NCBI RefSeq assembly: GCF_002954665.1
Contig: NZ_MSCM01000001.1
Coordinates: forward strand, 376,243 to 440,242
Reading direction: 5' to 3'
Source: Polaribacter glomeratus
GTDB taxonomy: Bacteria > Bacteroidota > Bacteroidia > Flavobacteriales > Flavobacteriaceae
DNA: 64,000 nucleotides
Part shown: piece by piece, positions 38,609-48,898 of the stretch
How the letters are laid out: each line of letters begins with the position of its first letter
How positions within the stretch are numbered: position 1 is the first letter of the stretch
Made by a program: the position numbers and the translations under genes
Notes under the pieces: generated by a model
Databases searched by the model: none
What the model was told of the DNA's origin: nothing
Seen by the model: the letters and a program-made list of their open reading frames with translations, nothing else

Positions 38609-38752
38609 TATGCTTTAAGAGTATAAAAATTCTTATATGTAGTTGATTGAATCTTTTATACCAGACAGAATCCTATTTTACTTTGTATCTAAATTTAATG
38701 ATGCGAGCTTAAATGAACATTTAATTTTTACTCATTTTTCGATATTAGCTTT

Positions 38753-39922
38753 TTATTCTTTTGATACTATATATTTTCTCAAATTAGAAATAAGGATATC
38801 ATTTAACTCTTTTTTATTAGTAGATGAAGTTTCTGTAAAAACAAATCCAAATACAGGATATTTGTTGATATCTAATTTTCTAATTAATATAGGGTTTTCA
38901 AAATCTTTTGCAAGTTCTGAGTAGTTAAATGTTAATATATCAGACGGAATTATGCCCGAGTTATTATCCAAAATAATTACACTAAATACTTTATTTTCTT
39001 TTCCTTTAAATATAATGTCCCAGTCTGGTTTTTTATTTTCGTAGAAGCATTTGTATTCATTAAATCCTAAAGTAACTCCTAATAGATCTGCTGTTGTGCA
39101 AAAGCCGCCAAATCTTAAAGGGTTTATTTCTATGGGAAGTATTTTTCCATTTTCATCGATTCTTACTTCAGCATGAGCAGGAAAATTTTTAAGATTTAAT
39201 TTTTTACCAATTGTACTTAAAAAACTTTCAAGTTCAACTTTATACTTAACAATTATTTCTTTGGATGTTGAATAAACTCTATCACTTGTATCTTTTCCGG
39301 AAGAGAAGATATGGTGCAAAACGTTTAACAAAATAGCATTTCCATTATTGTCATAATAATAATCGATTGCATATTCTTCTCCCCGAATAAATTCTTCGAT
39401 AATAAAATTGTTTGTATTTAATACATTTTTAGGAAAAATACTTGTAAGTTTTTCAGGTTGTAACTCACTTTTGGCTTTTATCCAGTCATTTTCATTTTCC
39501 ACGATATAAACTCCAATACTAAAAAAACCAATTGCTGGTTTAATTACAAAAGGAAAACGAATTTCATTATCTGATAACATTTGAATTTCATCAATATGTA
39601 CTTGTTTGAAATAAAAACCTGGAAACAACTCTTTTATAAGTTCTCTAAATGCTACTTTATTTTTTAATATTTTTAACTGATCTGATAATTCGCTTTCTCC
39701 GAAGTTTTGAGCTATCCAAGCCAAGGCATTTTCAGAATTGCTATAAATTGTAATTTGTAGGTCCTTTTTTAATAAGGAGATTGCTTCTTGTTCCTCTATC
39801 CATGCTAACGAATCATCTTTTATTAATTCTTTAGCTGCTTTGGTTGCAATTATTTTATAATTATTATTCCTTATTGTATCAATAAGAAAATCTGAAACGA
39901 ATGGTTTATCTATTAAAAACAT
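38753..39922 (-). CDS. ATP-grasp domain protein
   Basis: A 389-residue protein with the ATP-grasp fold: FPFVIKPAIGFFSIGVYIV (ATP-binding lysine), NNFIIEEFIRGEEYAIDYYYD and the metal site PIEINPLRFGG. Such enzymes join a carboxylate to an amine, thiol or other nucleophile at the cost of ATP, as in peptide ligases and amino-acid ligases. I cannot name substrates. A small membrane-anchored protein gene lies 20 bp upstream on the same strand, so they form a pair. Confidence 0.8.
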   Translation of the reverse strand: MFLIDKPFVSDFLIDTIRNNNYKIIATKAAKELIKDDSLAWIEEQEAISLLKKDLQITIYSNSENALAWIAQNFGESELSDQLKILKNKVAFRELIKELFPGFYFKQVHIDEIQMLSDNEIRFPFVIKPAIGFFSIGVYIVENENDWIKAKSELQPEKLTSIFPKNVLNTNNFIIEEFIRGEEYAIDYYYDNNGNAILLNVLHHIFSSGKDTSDRVYSTSKEIIVKYKVELESFLSTIGKKLNLKNFPAHAEVRIDENGKILPIEINPLRFGGFCTTADLLGVTLGFNEYKCFYENKKPDWDIIFKGKENKVFSVIILDNNSGIIPSDILTFNYSELAKDFENPILIRKLDINKYPVFGFVFTETSSTNKKELNDILISNLRKYIVSKE

Positions 39923-39942
39923 ACTATCTAGTGATTCTTTTT

Positions 39943-40248
39943 TTAATTACTATGGACTTTACCTTTTTTCATCTTCCCAAAGTTATCTTCTGGGTGTAAC
40001 CATTTGTTTTTTCCTATTTCTTTTATTGGTTTTTCAATCGGTTCAGTAACTTTTTTTAATATGATTTTAGGTATTATTTCTCGATTGTTTTTAATGTTTT
40101 GAGTCACAATTTTAATTCTAATCTCATTTTCAATCTTTTTCTTAATCTTACTTTCTGTCTTAGAATTTGTTTTATATCTAAACGGCTGCAAGAGAATAAT
40201 AATAAGTAATAAGATTACTAAAAGAGGAATTAAAAGCTCTATGTTCAT
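39943..40248 (-). CDS. Small single-span membrane protein, 101 aa
   Basis: The N-terminus (ELLIPLLVILLLIIILLQPF) is one strong transmembrane helix. The rest is a highly basic cytoplasmic tail rich in Lys and Ile (KTESKIKKKIENEIRIKIV) ending in KWLHPEDNFGKMKKG. No family is recognised. The gene lies 20 bp before the ATP-grasp gene on the same strand and may be its membrane partner, which is only inference from position. Confidence 0.6.
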   Translation of the reverse strand: MNIELLIPLLVILLLIIILLQPFRYKTNSKTESKIKKKIENEIRIKIVTQNIKNNREIIPKIILKKVTEPIEKPIKEIGKNKWLHPEDNFGKMKKGKVHSN

Positions 40249-40392
40249 TTTTTAAAGAGTAAAATTAATTTAGTAACTATTATGTTGTTCCTTTTAATAA
40301 TGAATTAACTAAGGTAGAAGTTTCTTTTATTGCATTTAGCTAATTTACTTTTTTGAATTAGAAAATCAACAAGAAAAAGCCTCTTTTAAAAC

Positions 40393-40426
40393 AAAAAAAC
40401 CAAAACAATTAAGTTTTGGTTTTTTT
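40393..40426 (-). terminator. Rho-independent terminator after yidC
   Basis: AAAAAAACCAAAAC / GTTTTGGTTTTTTT forms a perfect 14-bp stem with a six-base loop. It lies 29 bp past the yidC stop; on the minus strand a T-run follows. It is symmetrical. Confidence 0.88.
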
Positions 40427-40454
40427 ATTTTCATTTTAGCTAATTGCTAATTGT

Positions 40455-42332
40455 TTACTTCTTATTCTTCTGAAGAGCTTGTTGCTCTTGCGCTTGTTTC
40501 ATAGCAGAATCAATTCTTTGACGGAATTTACTCTTCGCTTTTTCTGGACGCTTTTTGTTTTCTTCTATTTGTGCATGAATTTTCTCTTCATCAATTACAA
40601 AATGCTTTATCACTAACATAATAGCAATAGTAAGTAAGTTAGAAATAAAGTAGTATAAACTTAAAGAACTTGCATAGTTGTTAAAGAAAAACAACATCAT
40701 AATAGGAGAGAAGTAAATCATGTACTTCATCATTTTACCCATATCAGGCATTCCTTCTTGTGTTGGTGCTTGCATATTTGCTTGCTGACTTTGGTTCATT
40801 TTCATGTAAAAGAAAATGGCAACAGAAGCTAAAATTGGAAATAAACTTACGTGATCTCCATAAAAAGGAATACTAAAAGGTAATGTAAAAATAGTATCAT
40901 AAGAAGATAAATCTGGAGCCCATAAAAAACTTTCTTGACGTAATGCTAAATTTGTTGGAAAGAATTTAAATAACGCAAAGAATACTGGCATTTGTAACAA
41001 AGCTGGTATACAACCAGACATCATACTTACACCGGCTTTACGCTGAATGGCCATCGTTTCTTGCTGACGCTTCATTGCATTTTCTTTTCCGGGAAACTTC
41101 TCATTTAACGCTGTTAATTCAGGTCTAATAACCTTCATTTTTGCACTAGATAAGTACGATTTATAAACTAAAGGAGACATAATTAATCGAACAACAATGG
41201 TCATTAGAATAATAATTAATCCAAAGTTTGATAAATATCCTTGTAAGAAATTAAATACAGGATAAAAAACTGTTCTGTTTAAGAAACCAAAAATTCCCCA
41301 ACCTAAATCGGCAGTTTCATCTAAATCTGTTCCTTCGTATTTTTTTAATATATTATAATCACTTGGGCCGTAAAACCACTTCATGTTATAATTTAATTCA
41401 CCCGCAGTTAATGCTAAAGGTGTTTTTAATTCGTATTTTTTAGTAAAAACAGTGTCAATTTTTTCATCTATTACTAAGTCTGTAGAAGTAACAGTAGCAT
41501 TGTTAAAAGGTGTATCTGTTAATAAATTACTTGTAAAAAAGTGCTGCTTATATGCAACCCAATCTACATCATTTATAAGCTCTGTATTTCCTGCATTTAG
41601 GTAATCAACATCGCCTTCGGTTTTGTAATAAAAGTAAGAATACATCGTGTTTTCTGTACGAATACTTTTTTCATGTCTATACCCATTTAATGACCAATCT
41701 AAATTTATTGGATTCGCTGAATTAATAACATTACTTAAACCTTGAGAACGTATAGAAAAATCAACCATATATTTCTTTGGTTTCATTTCATATCTATACT
41801 CTAAATATTGAGATTCAGAAACTTTTAGTTTCATCGACAATACAGAATTTTCTCCATTTTTAGTTAAAACAGGTTCAAAAAATAACTCTTTGGTGTTTAA
41901 AATCCTGTTATCTGTGGTTCCGAAATTAATATTAAAAGACGAGTTGTTGTCTTTTATCATATATAAAGGAAGAGAATCGTGCGTTTTATAATTCTTAATT
42001 AACGTCTCAATAATTTGTCCACCTTTATTATCAATGGTTAATTTTACTAAGTTATTTTGAATTACAGAAGTTCCTTCGGCGCCATTCATTGCGCTTAAAG
42101 CGAAAGCACCTAATTTATTTTGATATTCGATTTGCTGTAAAGAATCATTTTCTAAAACAGGCGTTTTAGTAATTGTCTTCTCAGTTTCAATTTTACCAGA
42201 ATCTATAATTTGTTCTGTAGTAATTTCTTCTGGGTCTATTTCTGGCTGATTTGTATTAAAATACCAAAGCATAATTCCTCCAAGAAGAATCATTCCTATA
42301 AAAGAATTATAATCGAATTTTTTTTGTTCCAT
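40455..42332 (-). CDS. yidC: Membrane protein insertase YidC
   Basis: A 625-residue insertase of the inner membrane that inserts proteins with or without SecYEG. The N-terminus is a signal anchor (FIGMILLGGIMLWYF), followed by a large periplasmic beta domain (residues about 70-350), then the five-helix core: FLNRTVFYPVFNFLQGYLSNFGLIIILMTIVVRLIMSPL, with the conserved groove Arg in this first helix, and a second set ending in MYFISNLLTI-like helix and a basic tail (KKRPEKAKSKFRQR). Length is typical for Bacteroidetes. It lies downstream of pyrG. Confidence 0.94.
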   Translation of the reverse strand: MEQKKFDYNSFIGMILLGGIMLWYFNTNQPEIDPEEITTEQIIDSGKIETEKTITKTPVLENDSLQQIEYQNKLGAFALSAMNGAEGTSVIQNNLVKLTIDNKGGQIIETLIKNYKTHDSLPLYMIKDNNSSFNINFGTTDNRILNTKELFFEPVLTKNGENSVLSMKLKVSESQYLEYRYEMKPKKYMVDFSIRSQGLSNVINSANPINLDWSLNGYRHEKSIRTENTMYSYFYYKTEGDVDYLNAGNTELINDVDWVAYKQHFFTSNLLTDTPFNNATVTSTDLVIDEKIDTVFTKKYELKTPLALTAGELNYNMKWFYGPSDYNILKKYEGTDLDETADLGWGIFGFLNRTVFYPVFNFLQGYLSNFGLIIILMTIVVRLIMSPLVYKSYLSSAKMKVIRPELTALNEKFPGKENAMKRQQETMAIQRKAGVSMMSGCIPALLQMPVFFALFKFFPTNLALRQESFLWAPDLSSYDTIFTLPFSIPFYGDHVSLFPILASVAIFFYMKMNQSQQANMQAPTQEGMPDMGKMMKYMIYFSPIMMLFFFNNYASSLSLYYFISNLLTIAIMLVIKHFVIDEEKIHAQIEENKKRPEKAKSKFRQRIDSAMKQAQEQQALQKNKK

Positions 42333-42390
42333 GTGTAAATTTAAAATGTCATTTTGTCATTTTCGTTTTTCATTCTTGATGAAAAACCGA

Positions 42391-42398
42391 CAAATGTA
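42391..42398 (-). promoter_or_regulatory. Candidate -7 element for yidC
   Basis: The minus strand reads TACATTTG, a fit to TAnnTTTG, 58 bp before the yidC ATG (42332). No TTG is found at the usual distance. Confidence 0.45.
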
Positions 42399-42496
42399 GC
42401 AAAACAGTATTGTTTTTAGTTGTTTTAACTACGGTTATTGTTTATAAAGTTAATAGTTCAAATTACGTTCCGTTTTTAAACTTCAACTATTTAACT

Positions 42497-44159
<1,663 letters not shown>

Positions 44160-44235
44160 TTAAAAAGAGGAAAACATTTAAAAAAATCGTAGTTTTGTGA
44201 TAAGAAAAAATAATTTAATTTTTTTTCAAATACTG

Positions 44236-44266
44236 TTTGTCTAAAATAAAAACAGTTGTATATTTG
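44236..44266 (+). promoter_or_regulatory. Promoter of rpmH (TTTG, 19 bp, TATATTTG)
   Basis: TTTG at 44236-44239 and TATATTTG at 44259-44266 with a 19-bp spacer exactly fit the Bacteroidetes consensus. The leader to the rpmH ATG is about 65 nt. Confidence 0.85.
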
Positions 44267-44335
44267 CAAACGCTTTTAACGACGTGAAAAGTTAAGCGAT
44301 AAAATTAATAAAGAAGATATTTAAAAATACAGATA

Positions 44336-44497
44336 ATGCCAAAAAGAACGTACCAACCATCAAAGAGAAAGAGAAGAAACAAACATGGTTTCATGGAAAG
44401 AATGGCTTCTGCTAATGGTAGAAAAGTATTAGCTCGTAGAAGAGCAAAAGGAAGAAAGAAAATTTCTGTTTCTTCGGAAACTAGACATAAAAAATAA
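44336..44497 (+). CDS. rpmH: 50S ribosomal protein L34
   Basis: A 53-residue, very basic ribosomal protein beginning [20 protein letters not shown], the L34 signature, and containing [15 protein letters not shown]. It is the smallest essential-like ribosomal gene in the window. It has its own consensus promoter and terminator (44522-44554), so it is monocistronic and faces away from pyrG. Confidence 0.97.
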   Translation: MPKRTYQPSKRKRRNKHGFMERMASANGRKVLARRRAKGRKKISVSSETRHKK

Positions 44498-44521
44498 ATG
44501 ATTAACAAATGTTAATATATT

Positions 44522-44554
44522 AGGTGTTACTTTTTTAAAGTAACACCTTTTTTT
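44522..44554 (+). terminator. Rho-independent terminator after rpmH
   Basis: A perfect 12-bp stem AGGTGTTACTTT / AAAGTAACACCT with a three-base loop, then a run of six or seven T. Confidence 0.93.
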
Positions 44555-44605
44555 GTACCTAATAACTAACTATTTTCACAAACTAATAAAACACAACTAT
44601 TTATC

Positions 44606-47461
44606 ATGCCAAAAAGAAAAGACCTAAATTCTGTACTAATTATCGGATCTGGACCAATAGTTATTGGGCAAGCATGTGAATTTGATTATGCGGGTTCTCA
44701 ATCTTTACGCTCTTTAAGAGAAGACGGAATAGAAACCATCTTAATTAATTCGAATCCTGCTACAATTATGACTGATCCTTCAATGGCAGATCATATTTAT
44801 TTGTTGCCTTTAACAACAAAATCAATCATTCAAATTCTAAAAGAACATCCTCAAATTGATGCAGTTTTACCAACAATGGGTGGTCAAACAGCTTTAAATT
44901 TATGTATCGAAGCAGATACAAAAGGAATTTGGAAAGATTTTAATGTAAAGTTAATTGGTGTTGATATCGATGCAATTAATATTACAGAAGACAGAGAGCA
45001 ATTTAGAGAATTAATGTTGAAAATTGGTGTGCCAATGGCGCCACAAGCAACAGCAACCTCTTTCTTAAAAGGAAAAGAAATAGCACAAGAGTTTGGGTTT
45101 CCATTAGTAATTAGATCTTCTTATACATTAGGAGGAGCAGGAGCTTCAATTGTTTATAAAGCAAGCGATTTTGACGAATTACTAAGCAGAGGTTTAGAAG
45201 CATCACCAATTCATGAGGTGATGATTGATAAAGCAATGATGGGCTGGAAAGAATACGAATTAGAGTTGCTTAGAGATAAAAATGACAACGTTGTTATTAT
45301 CTGTTCTATCGAAAATATGGATCCGATGGGTATTCATACGGGAGATTCTATCACCGTTGCCCCGGCAATGACATTATCGGACAGAACCTACCAGAAAATG
45401 CGTGATATGGCAATCCATATGATGCGTTCTATTGGTGATTTTGAAGGTGGTTGTAACGTTCAATTTGCGGTTTCACCGGATGAAAAAGAAGATATTATTG
45501 CTATCGAAATTAATCCTCGTGTTTCGCGTTCATCCGCTTTAGCGAGTAAAGCAACTGGGTATCCTATTGCAAAAATTGCAACAAAATTAGCAATTGGTTA
45601 TACTTTAGACGAATTACAGAATCAAATTACAAAATCTACTTCGGCTTTATTTGAGCCAACGTTAGACTATGTGATTGTGAAAATTCCACGTTGGAATTTC
45701 GATAAATTCGAAGGTTCAGACAGAACTTTAGGATTGCAAATGAAATCGGTTGGTGAAGTAATGGGTATTGGGCGTTCTTTTCAAGAAGCACTGCACAAAG
45801 CAACACAATCTTTAGAGATTAAGAGAAATGGTTTAGGCGCAGATGGCAAAGGATATACAGATTACAATCAAATTATAGAAAAATTAACGAATGCAAGTTG
45901 GGACCGTGTTTTTGCGATTTATGATGCCATTGCAATCGGAATTCCGTTGAGCAAGATTCATGATATCACAAAAATTGACATGTGGTATTTAAAACAATAT
46001 GAAGAGTTATTTCAACTTCAAAAAGAAATTTCTACTTATAAAATTGGCACTATAACTAGAGATTTATTACTAGAAGCGAAACAAAAAGGATATGGCGATA
46101 GACAAATAGCACACATGTTGGGTTGTTTAGAAAGTCAGGTGTATAATAAAAGAGACGAGCTACGAGTTCAAAGAGTTTATAAATTAGTTGATACGTGTGC
46201 TGCAGAATTTAAAGCACAAACTCCGTATTACTATTCAACGTTCGAGAATGAAATTGAAACAGCAAACGGAGAAATTATTATTGCAAACGAAAGTATTGTA
46301 ACGCCTAAAAAGAAAATTATCGTTTTAGGTTCTGGACCAAATAGAATAGGACAAGGAATTGAGTTTGATTACTGTTGTGTGCATGGAGTTTTAGCCGCGA
46401 AAGAATGCGGTTACGAAACGATTATGATTAACTGTAATCCAGAAACGGTTTCTACGGATTTTGATACCGCTGATAAATTATACTTTGAACCTGTTTTTTG
46501 GGAACATATTTATGACATCATCCGTCATGAAAAACCAGAAGGCGTTATTGTTCAATTAGGCGGACAAACTGCTTTAAAATTAGCAGAGAAGTTAACTAAA
46601 TACGGAATTAAAATAATAGGAACTTCTTTTGAAGCGCTAGATTTAGCCGAAGATAGAGGAAGTTTTTCTACCTTATTAAAGAATAATAATATTCCTTATC
46701 CTGAATTCGGAATTGCAGAAACGGCTGATGAAGCTTTGATTTTAGCAGATGAATTAGATTTCCCAATTTTGGTAAGACCTTCGTATGTTTTAGGAGGACA
46801 AGGAATGAAAATTGTCATCAACAAAGAAGAATTGGTAGAGCATGTGGTTGATTTATTAGGGAGAATGCCTGGTAATAAATTATTGCTAGATCATTATTTA
46901 GATGGCGCAATCGAAGCAGAAGCAGATGCAATTTGTGATGCGGATGGTAATGTGTATATTATTGGAATTATGGAACATATAGAACCTTGCGGAATTCATT
47001 CTGGAGATTCTAACGCTATGTTACCGGTGTTTAATTTAGGTGATTTGGTGATGCAACAAATTAAAGATCATACACATACAATAGCAAGGGAATTAAAAAC
47101 TGTTGGTTTGATAAATGTTCAGTTTGCAATTAAAGATGAACTAGTATATATTATTGAAGCAAATCCTAGAGCCTCTAGAACCGTTCCTTTTATTGCAAAA
47201 GCATACAAAGAACCGTATGTAAATTACGCAACGAAGGTAATGTTGGGTCATAATAAAGTAACCGACTTTACTTTTAATCCGCAATTATCTGGGTACGCAA
47301 TTAAGCAGCCAGTTTTCTCTTTTAATAAATTTCATAATGTAAATAAGAAATTAGGACCAGAAATGAAATCTACAGGAGAAAGCATTTTGTTTATAGATAG
47401 TTTAAAAGATGACGAGTTTTACAACTTATATGCAAGACGTAAAATGTATTTGAATAAGTAA
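44606..47461 (+). CDS. carB: Carbamoyl-phosphate synthase large subunit
   Basis: A 951-residue enzyme with two ATP-grasp halves that makes carbamoyl phosphate for pyrimidines and arginine. The first half starts LIIGSGPIVIGQACEFDYAG and has IRSSYTLGGAG; the second starts VLGSGPNRIGQGIEFDYCCVHG and has VRPSYVLGGQGM. The sequence stops after the second half (DSLKDDEFYNLYARRK), so the C-terminal MGS-like allosteric domain (about 120 residues in E. coli) is missing. This short form is what I expect of Bacteroidetes CarB, implying that UMP/ornithine control of the E. coli kind is absent. No carA is near. Confidence 0.93.
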   Translation: MPKRKDLNSVLIIGSGPIVIGQACEFDYAGSQSLRSLREDGIETILINSNPATIMTDPSMADHIYLLPLTTKSIIQILKEHPQIDAVLPTMGGQTALNLCIEADTKGIWKDFNVKLIGVDIDAINITEDREQFRELMLKIGVPMAPQATATSFLKGKEIAQEFGFPLVIRSSYTLGGAGASIVYKASDFDELLSRGLEASPIHEVMIDKAMMGWKEYELELLRDKNDNVVIICSIENMDPMGIHTGDSITVAPAMTLSDRTYQKMRDMAIHMMRSIGDFEGGCNVQFAVSPDEKEDIIAIEINPRVSRSSALASKATGYPIAKIATKLAIGYTLDELQNQITKSTSALFEPTLDYVIVKIPRWNFDKFEGSDRTLGLQMKSVGEVMGIGRSFQEALHKATQSLEIKRNGLGADGKGYTDYNQIIEKLTNASWDRVFAIYDAIAIGIPLSKIHDITKIDMWYLKQYEELFQLQKEISTYKIGTITRDLLLEAKQKGYGDRQIAHMLGCLESQVYNKRDELRVQRVYKLVDTCAAEFKAQTPYYYSTFENEIETANGEIIIANESIVTPKKKIIVLGSGPNRIGQGIEFDYCCVHGVLAAKECGYETIMINCNPETVSTDFDTADKLYFEPVFWEHIYDIIRHEKPEGVIVQLGGQTALKLAEKLTKYGIKIIGTSFEALDLAEDRGSFSTLLKNNNIPYPEFGIAETADEALILADELDFPILVRPSYVLGGQGMKIVINKEELVEHVVDLLGRMPGNKLLLDHYLDGAIEAEADAICDADGNVYIIGIMEHIEPCGIHSGDSNAMLPVFNLGDLVMQQIKDHTHTIARELKTVGLINVQFAIKDELVYIIEANPRASRTVPFIAKAYKEPYVNYATKVMLGHNKVTDFTFNPQLSGYAIKQPVFSFNKFHNVNKKLGPEMKSTGESILFIDSLKDDEFYNLYARRKMYLNK

Positions 47462-47484
47462 TAATTCAAATTTTGATATATTAT

Positions 47485-47521
47485 AAACATCCAATTCTAA
47501 ACTTAGAATTGGATGTTTTTT
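47485..47521 (+). terminator. Rho-independent terminator after carB
   Basis: AAACATCCAATTCTAA pairs with TTAGAATTGGATGTTT over about 16 bp with a two-base loop, then T. It is symmetrical. Confidence 0.92.
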
Positions 47522-47619
47522 CTTTTTAAAAAGTACCCTTTTTTGAAACACTGTAATTTTGTTTAACAATTTTAACAAAACTTTAAACAATAATTTTAAA
47601 AGTAACCACACTTTACTTT

Positions 47620-47627
47620 TATCTTTG
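47620..47627 (+). promoter_or_regulatory. Candidate -7 element of the fasciclin gene
   Basis: TATCTTTG fits TAnnTTTG and would give a ~25-nt leader to ATG 47658. The -33 region is T-rich but has no TTG. Confidence 0.55.
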
Positions 47628-47657
47628 TATCATATTAATTCACAAATTTAAAAAAAA

Positions 47658-48239
47658 ATGAAAACAAGAAACTTATTTATGGCTGTTGCGATTATCGGAC
47701 TTTTTGCAACTACGTCATGTAAAACATCAAAAACTGAAGAAGCAAAGGAAGAAACTGTAGCTATGGTTGCTGATGTTGTAGAAACAGTTCAAACTCCTAA
47801 TATTGTAGGTGTTGCTGCTAGTAACGAAAATTTTACAACTTTAGTTGCAGCGGTTAAAGCGGCAGGTTTAGTAGAAACATTAAGTTCAGCTGGTCCATTT
47901 ACAGTTTTTGCACCAACAAACGCTGCTTTTGATAAATTACCAGAAGGTACAGTAGCAACTTTGTTACAACCAGAAAATAAAGCAACCTTAACAAGTATTT
48001 TAACATACCATGTTGTTGCAGGAAAATTTGATGCAGCTGCAGTTGTAGTGGCAATAAAAGCAAACAATGGCGCATTTACTGTTACTACAGTTCAAGGAGG
48101 CAAATTAGTAGCCTCTTTAATGGATGGAAAAGTAATGTTGAAAGACGAAAAAGGAAACATGTCTACAGTAGTAATTGCAGATGTAGCAGCTTCTAACGGA
48201 GTAATTCACGCAATTGATAGTGTTGTGATGCCTAAATAA
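47658..48239 (+). CDS. Fasciclin-domain lipoprotein
   Basis: A 193-residue lipoprotein with signal MKTRNLFMAVAIIGLFATTSC, then an acidic linker and one fasciclin (FAS1) domain from about residue 55 to the end: NFTTLVAAVKAAGLVETL (H1 region), GPFTVFAPTNAAFDKLP and the closing NGVIHAIDSVVMPK. FAS1 domains mediate adhesion or bind small ligands at cell surfaces. Own promoter and terminators on each side make it monocistronic. Confidence 0.92.
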   Translation: MKTRNLFMAVAIIGLFATTSCKTSKTEEAKEETVAMVADVVETVQTPNIVGVAASNENFTTLVAAVKAAGLVETLSSAGPFTVFAPTNAAFDKLPEGTVATLLQPENKATLTSILTYHVVAGKFDAAAVVVAIKANNGAFTVTTVQGGKLVASLMDGKVMLKDEKGNMSTVVIADVAASNGVIHAIDSVVMPK

Positions 48240-48267
48240 TTAGTGTTAAGAATTTAAATCATATAAA

Positions 48268-48298
48268 AGTCTTCAAGAAATTGAGGGCTTTTTTTTTG
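48268..48298 (+). terminator. Rho-independent terminator after the fasciclin gene
   Basis: AGTCTTCAA pairs with TTGAGGGCT over 9 bp, with two G-U pairs and a four-base loop, followed by eight or nine T. Confidence 0.8.
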
Positions 48299-48898
48299 GT
48301 TTGTAATATGTTTAAATATATAGATCTAGTAAATAAACTTATAGTAAAAATAGGTTCTCAACGATTTAATGGGATACGTGGTTGTTATATTTGCGCTGTT
48401 CAAATGTGCTTTATCTTTTGGAATGTAATTGAAAAGAACAATTTTAAAAGCATTAAAGGTGTTTAGTGCGGCAACAATCAAAAGTGCTAGTGATTCAGAA
48501 GCGAACAAATAATGGCAGTTCAACAGAAGTATCGAAATAGTTGAAATGTCTTTTATACTTATAAAGCGTTAAAAGTTATTATTATTATTATTATTATAAC
48601 CATTGTTGTGCGGTTAGAACTATTTTAATTTAAGGAATATCAATAAATAGTAAAGTTTAACATCGTTTTTAAATATTAGCTTGAATTTAGAGTTCTTTCT
48701 AAAAAGATAAATAAATGCAATTGCTATTTAGAATACAGCTGTTTTTTAAATAGATAGAATCAAGTCTTGTTTCTTGATTCTAAAAGTGAAACGATCCTGA
48801 TTCTTTTGTCGGACAGTAGTGTATTATAATAGCAGTTTAAAAAAGCAAAACCCCAGAATAATCTGAGGTTTTACTTGAAATTTAATTATTGTTTTGAA
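48299..48898. other. Intergenic region with a small TTA tract
   Basis: No convincing gene is present. It includes a (TTA) tract of about seven units near 48576-48596, a lone TATATTTG at 48386-48393 with no -33 box or gene behind it, and, at its right end, the terminator of the aldehyde dehydrogenase gene. Confidence 0.55.
48847..48873 (-). terminator. Rho-independent terminator of the aldehyde dehydrogenase gene
   Basis: On the minus strand a stem (AAAACC-CAGA / TCTG-GGTTTT with one C-A mismatch) ends 26 bp past the gene and runs into a T-run (the AAAAAA before 48845 on plus). Confidence 0.75.

Noticed and set aside
38643..38924. Plus-strand frame at the end of the ATP-grasp gene
   Set aside because: It is antisense to conserved ATP-grasp coding sequence over most of its length and lacks a ribosome-binding context.
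48281..48466. A 61-codon plus-strand frame after the fasciclin gene
   Set aside because: It starts within the terminator of the fasciclin gene and shows no recognisable motif.
48576..48596. TTA tract as a possible phase-variable repeat
   Set aside because: It is a short run in a very AT-rich gap, with no gene near enough to be affected.
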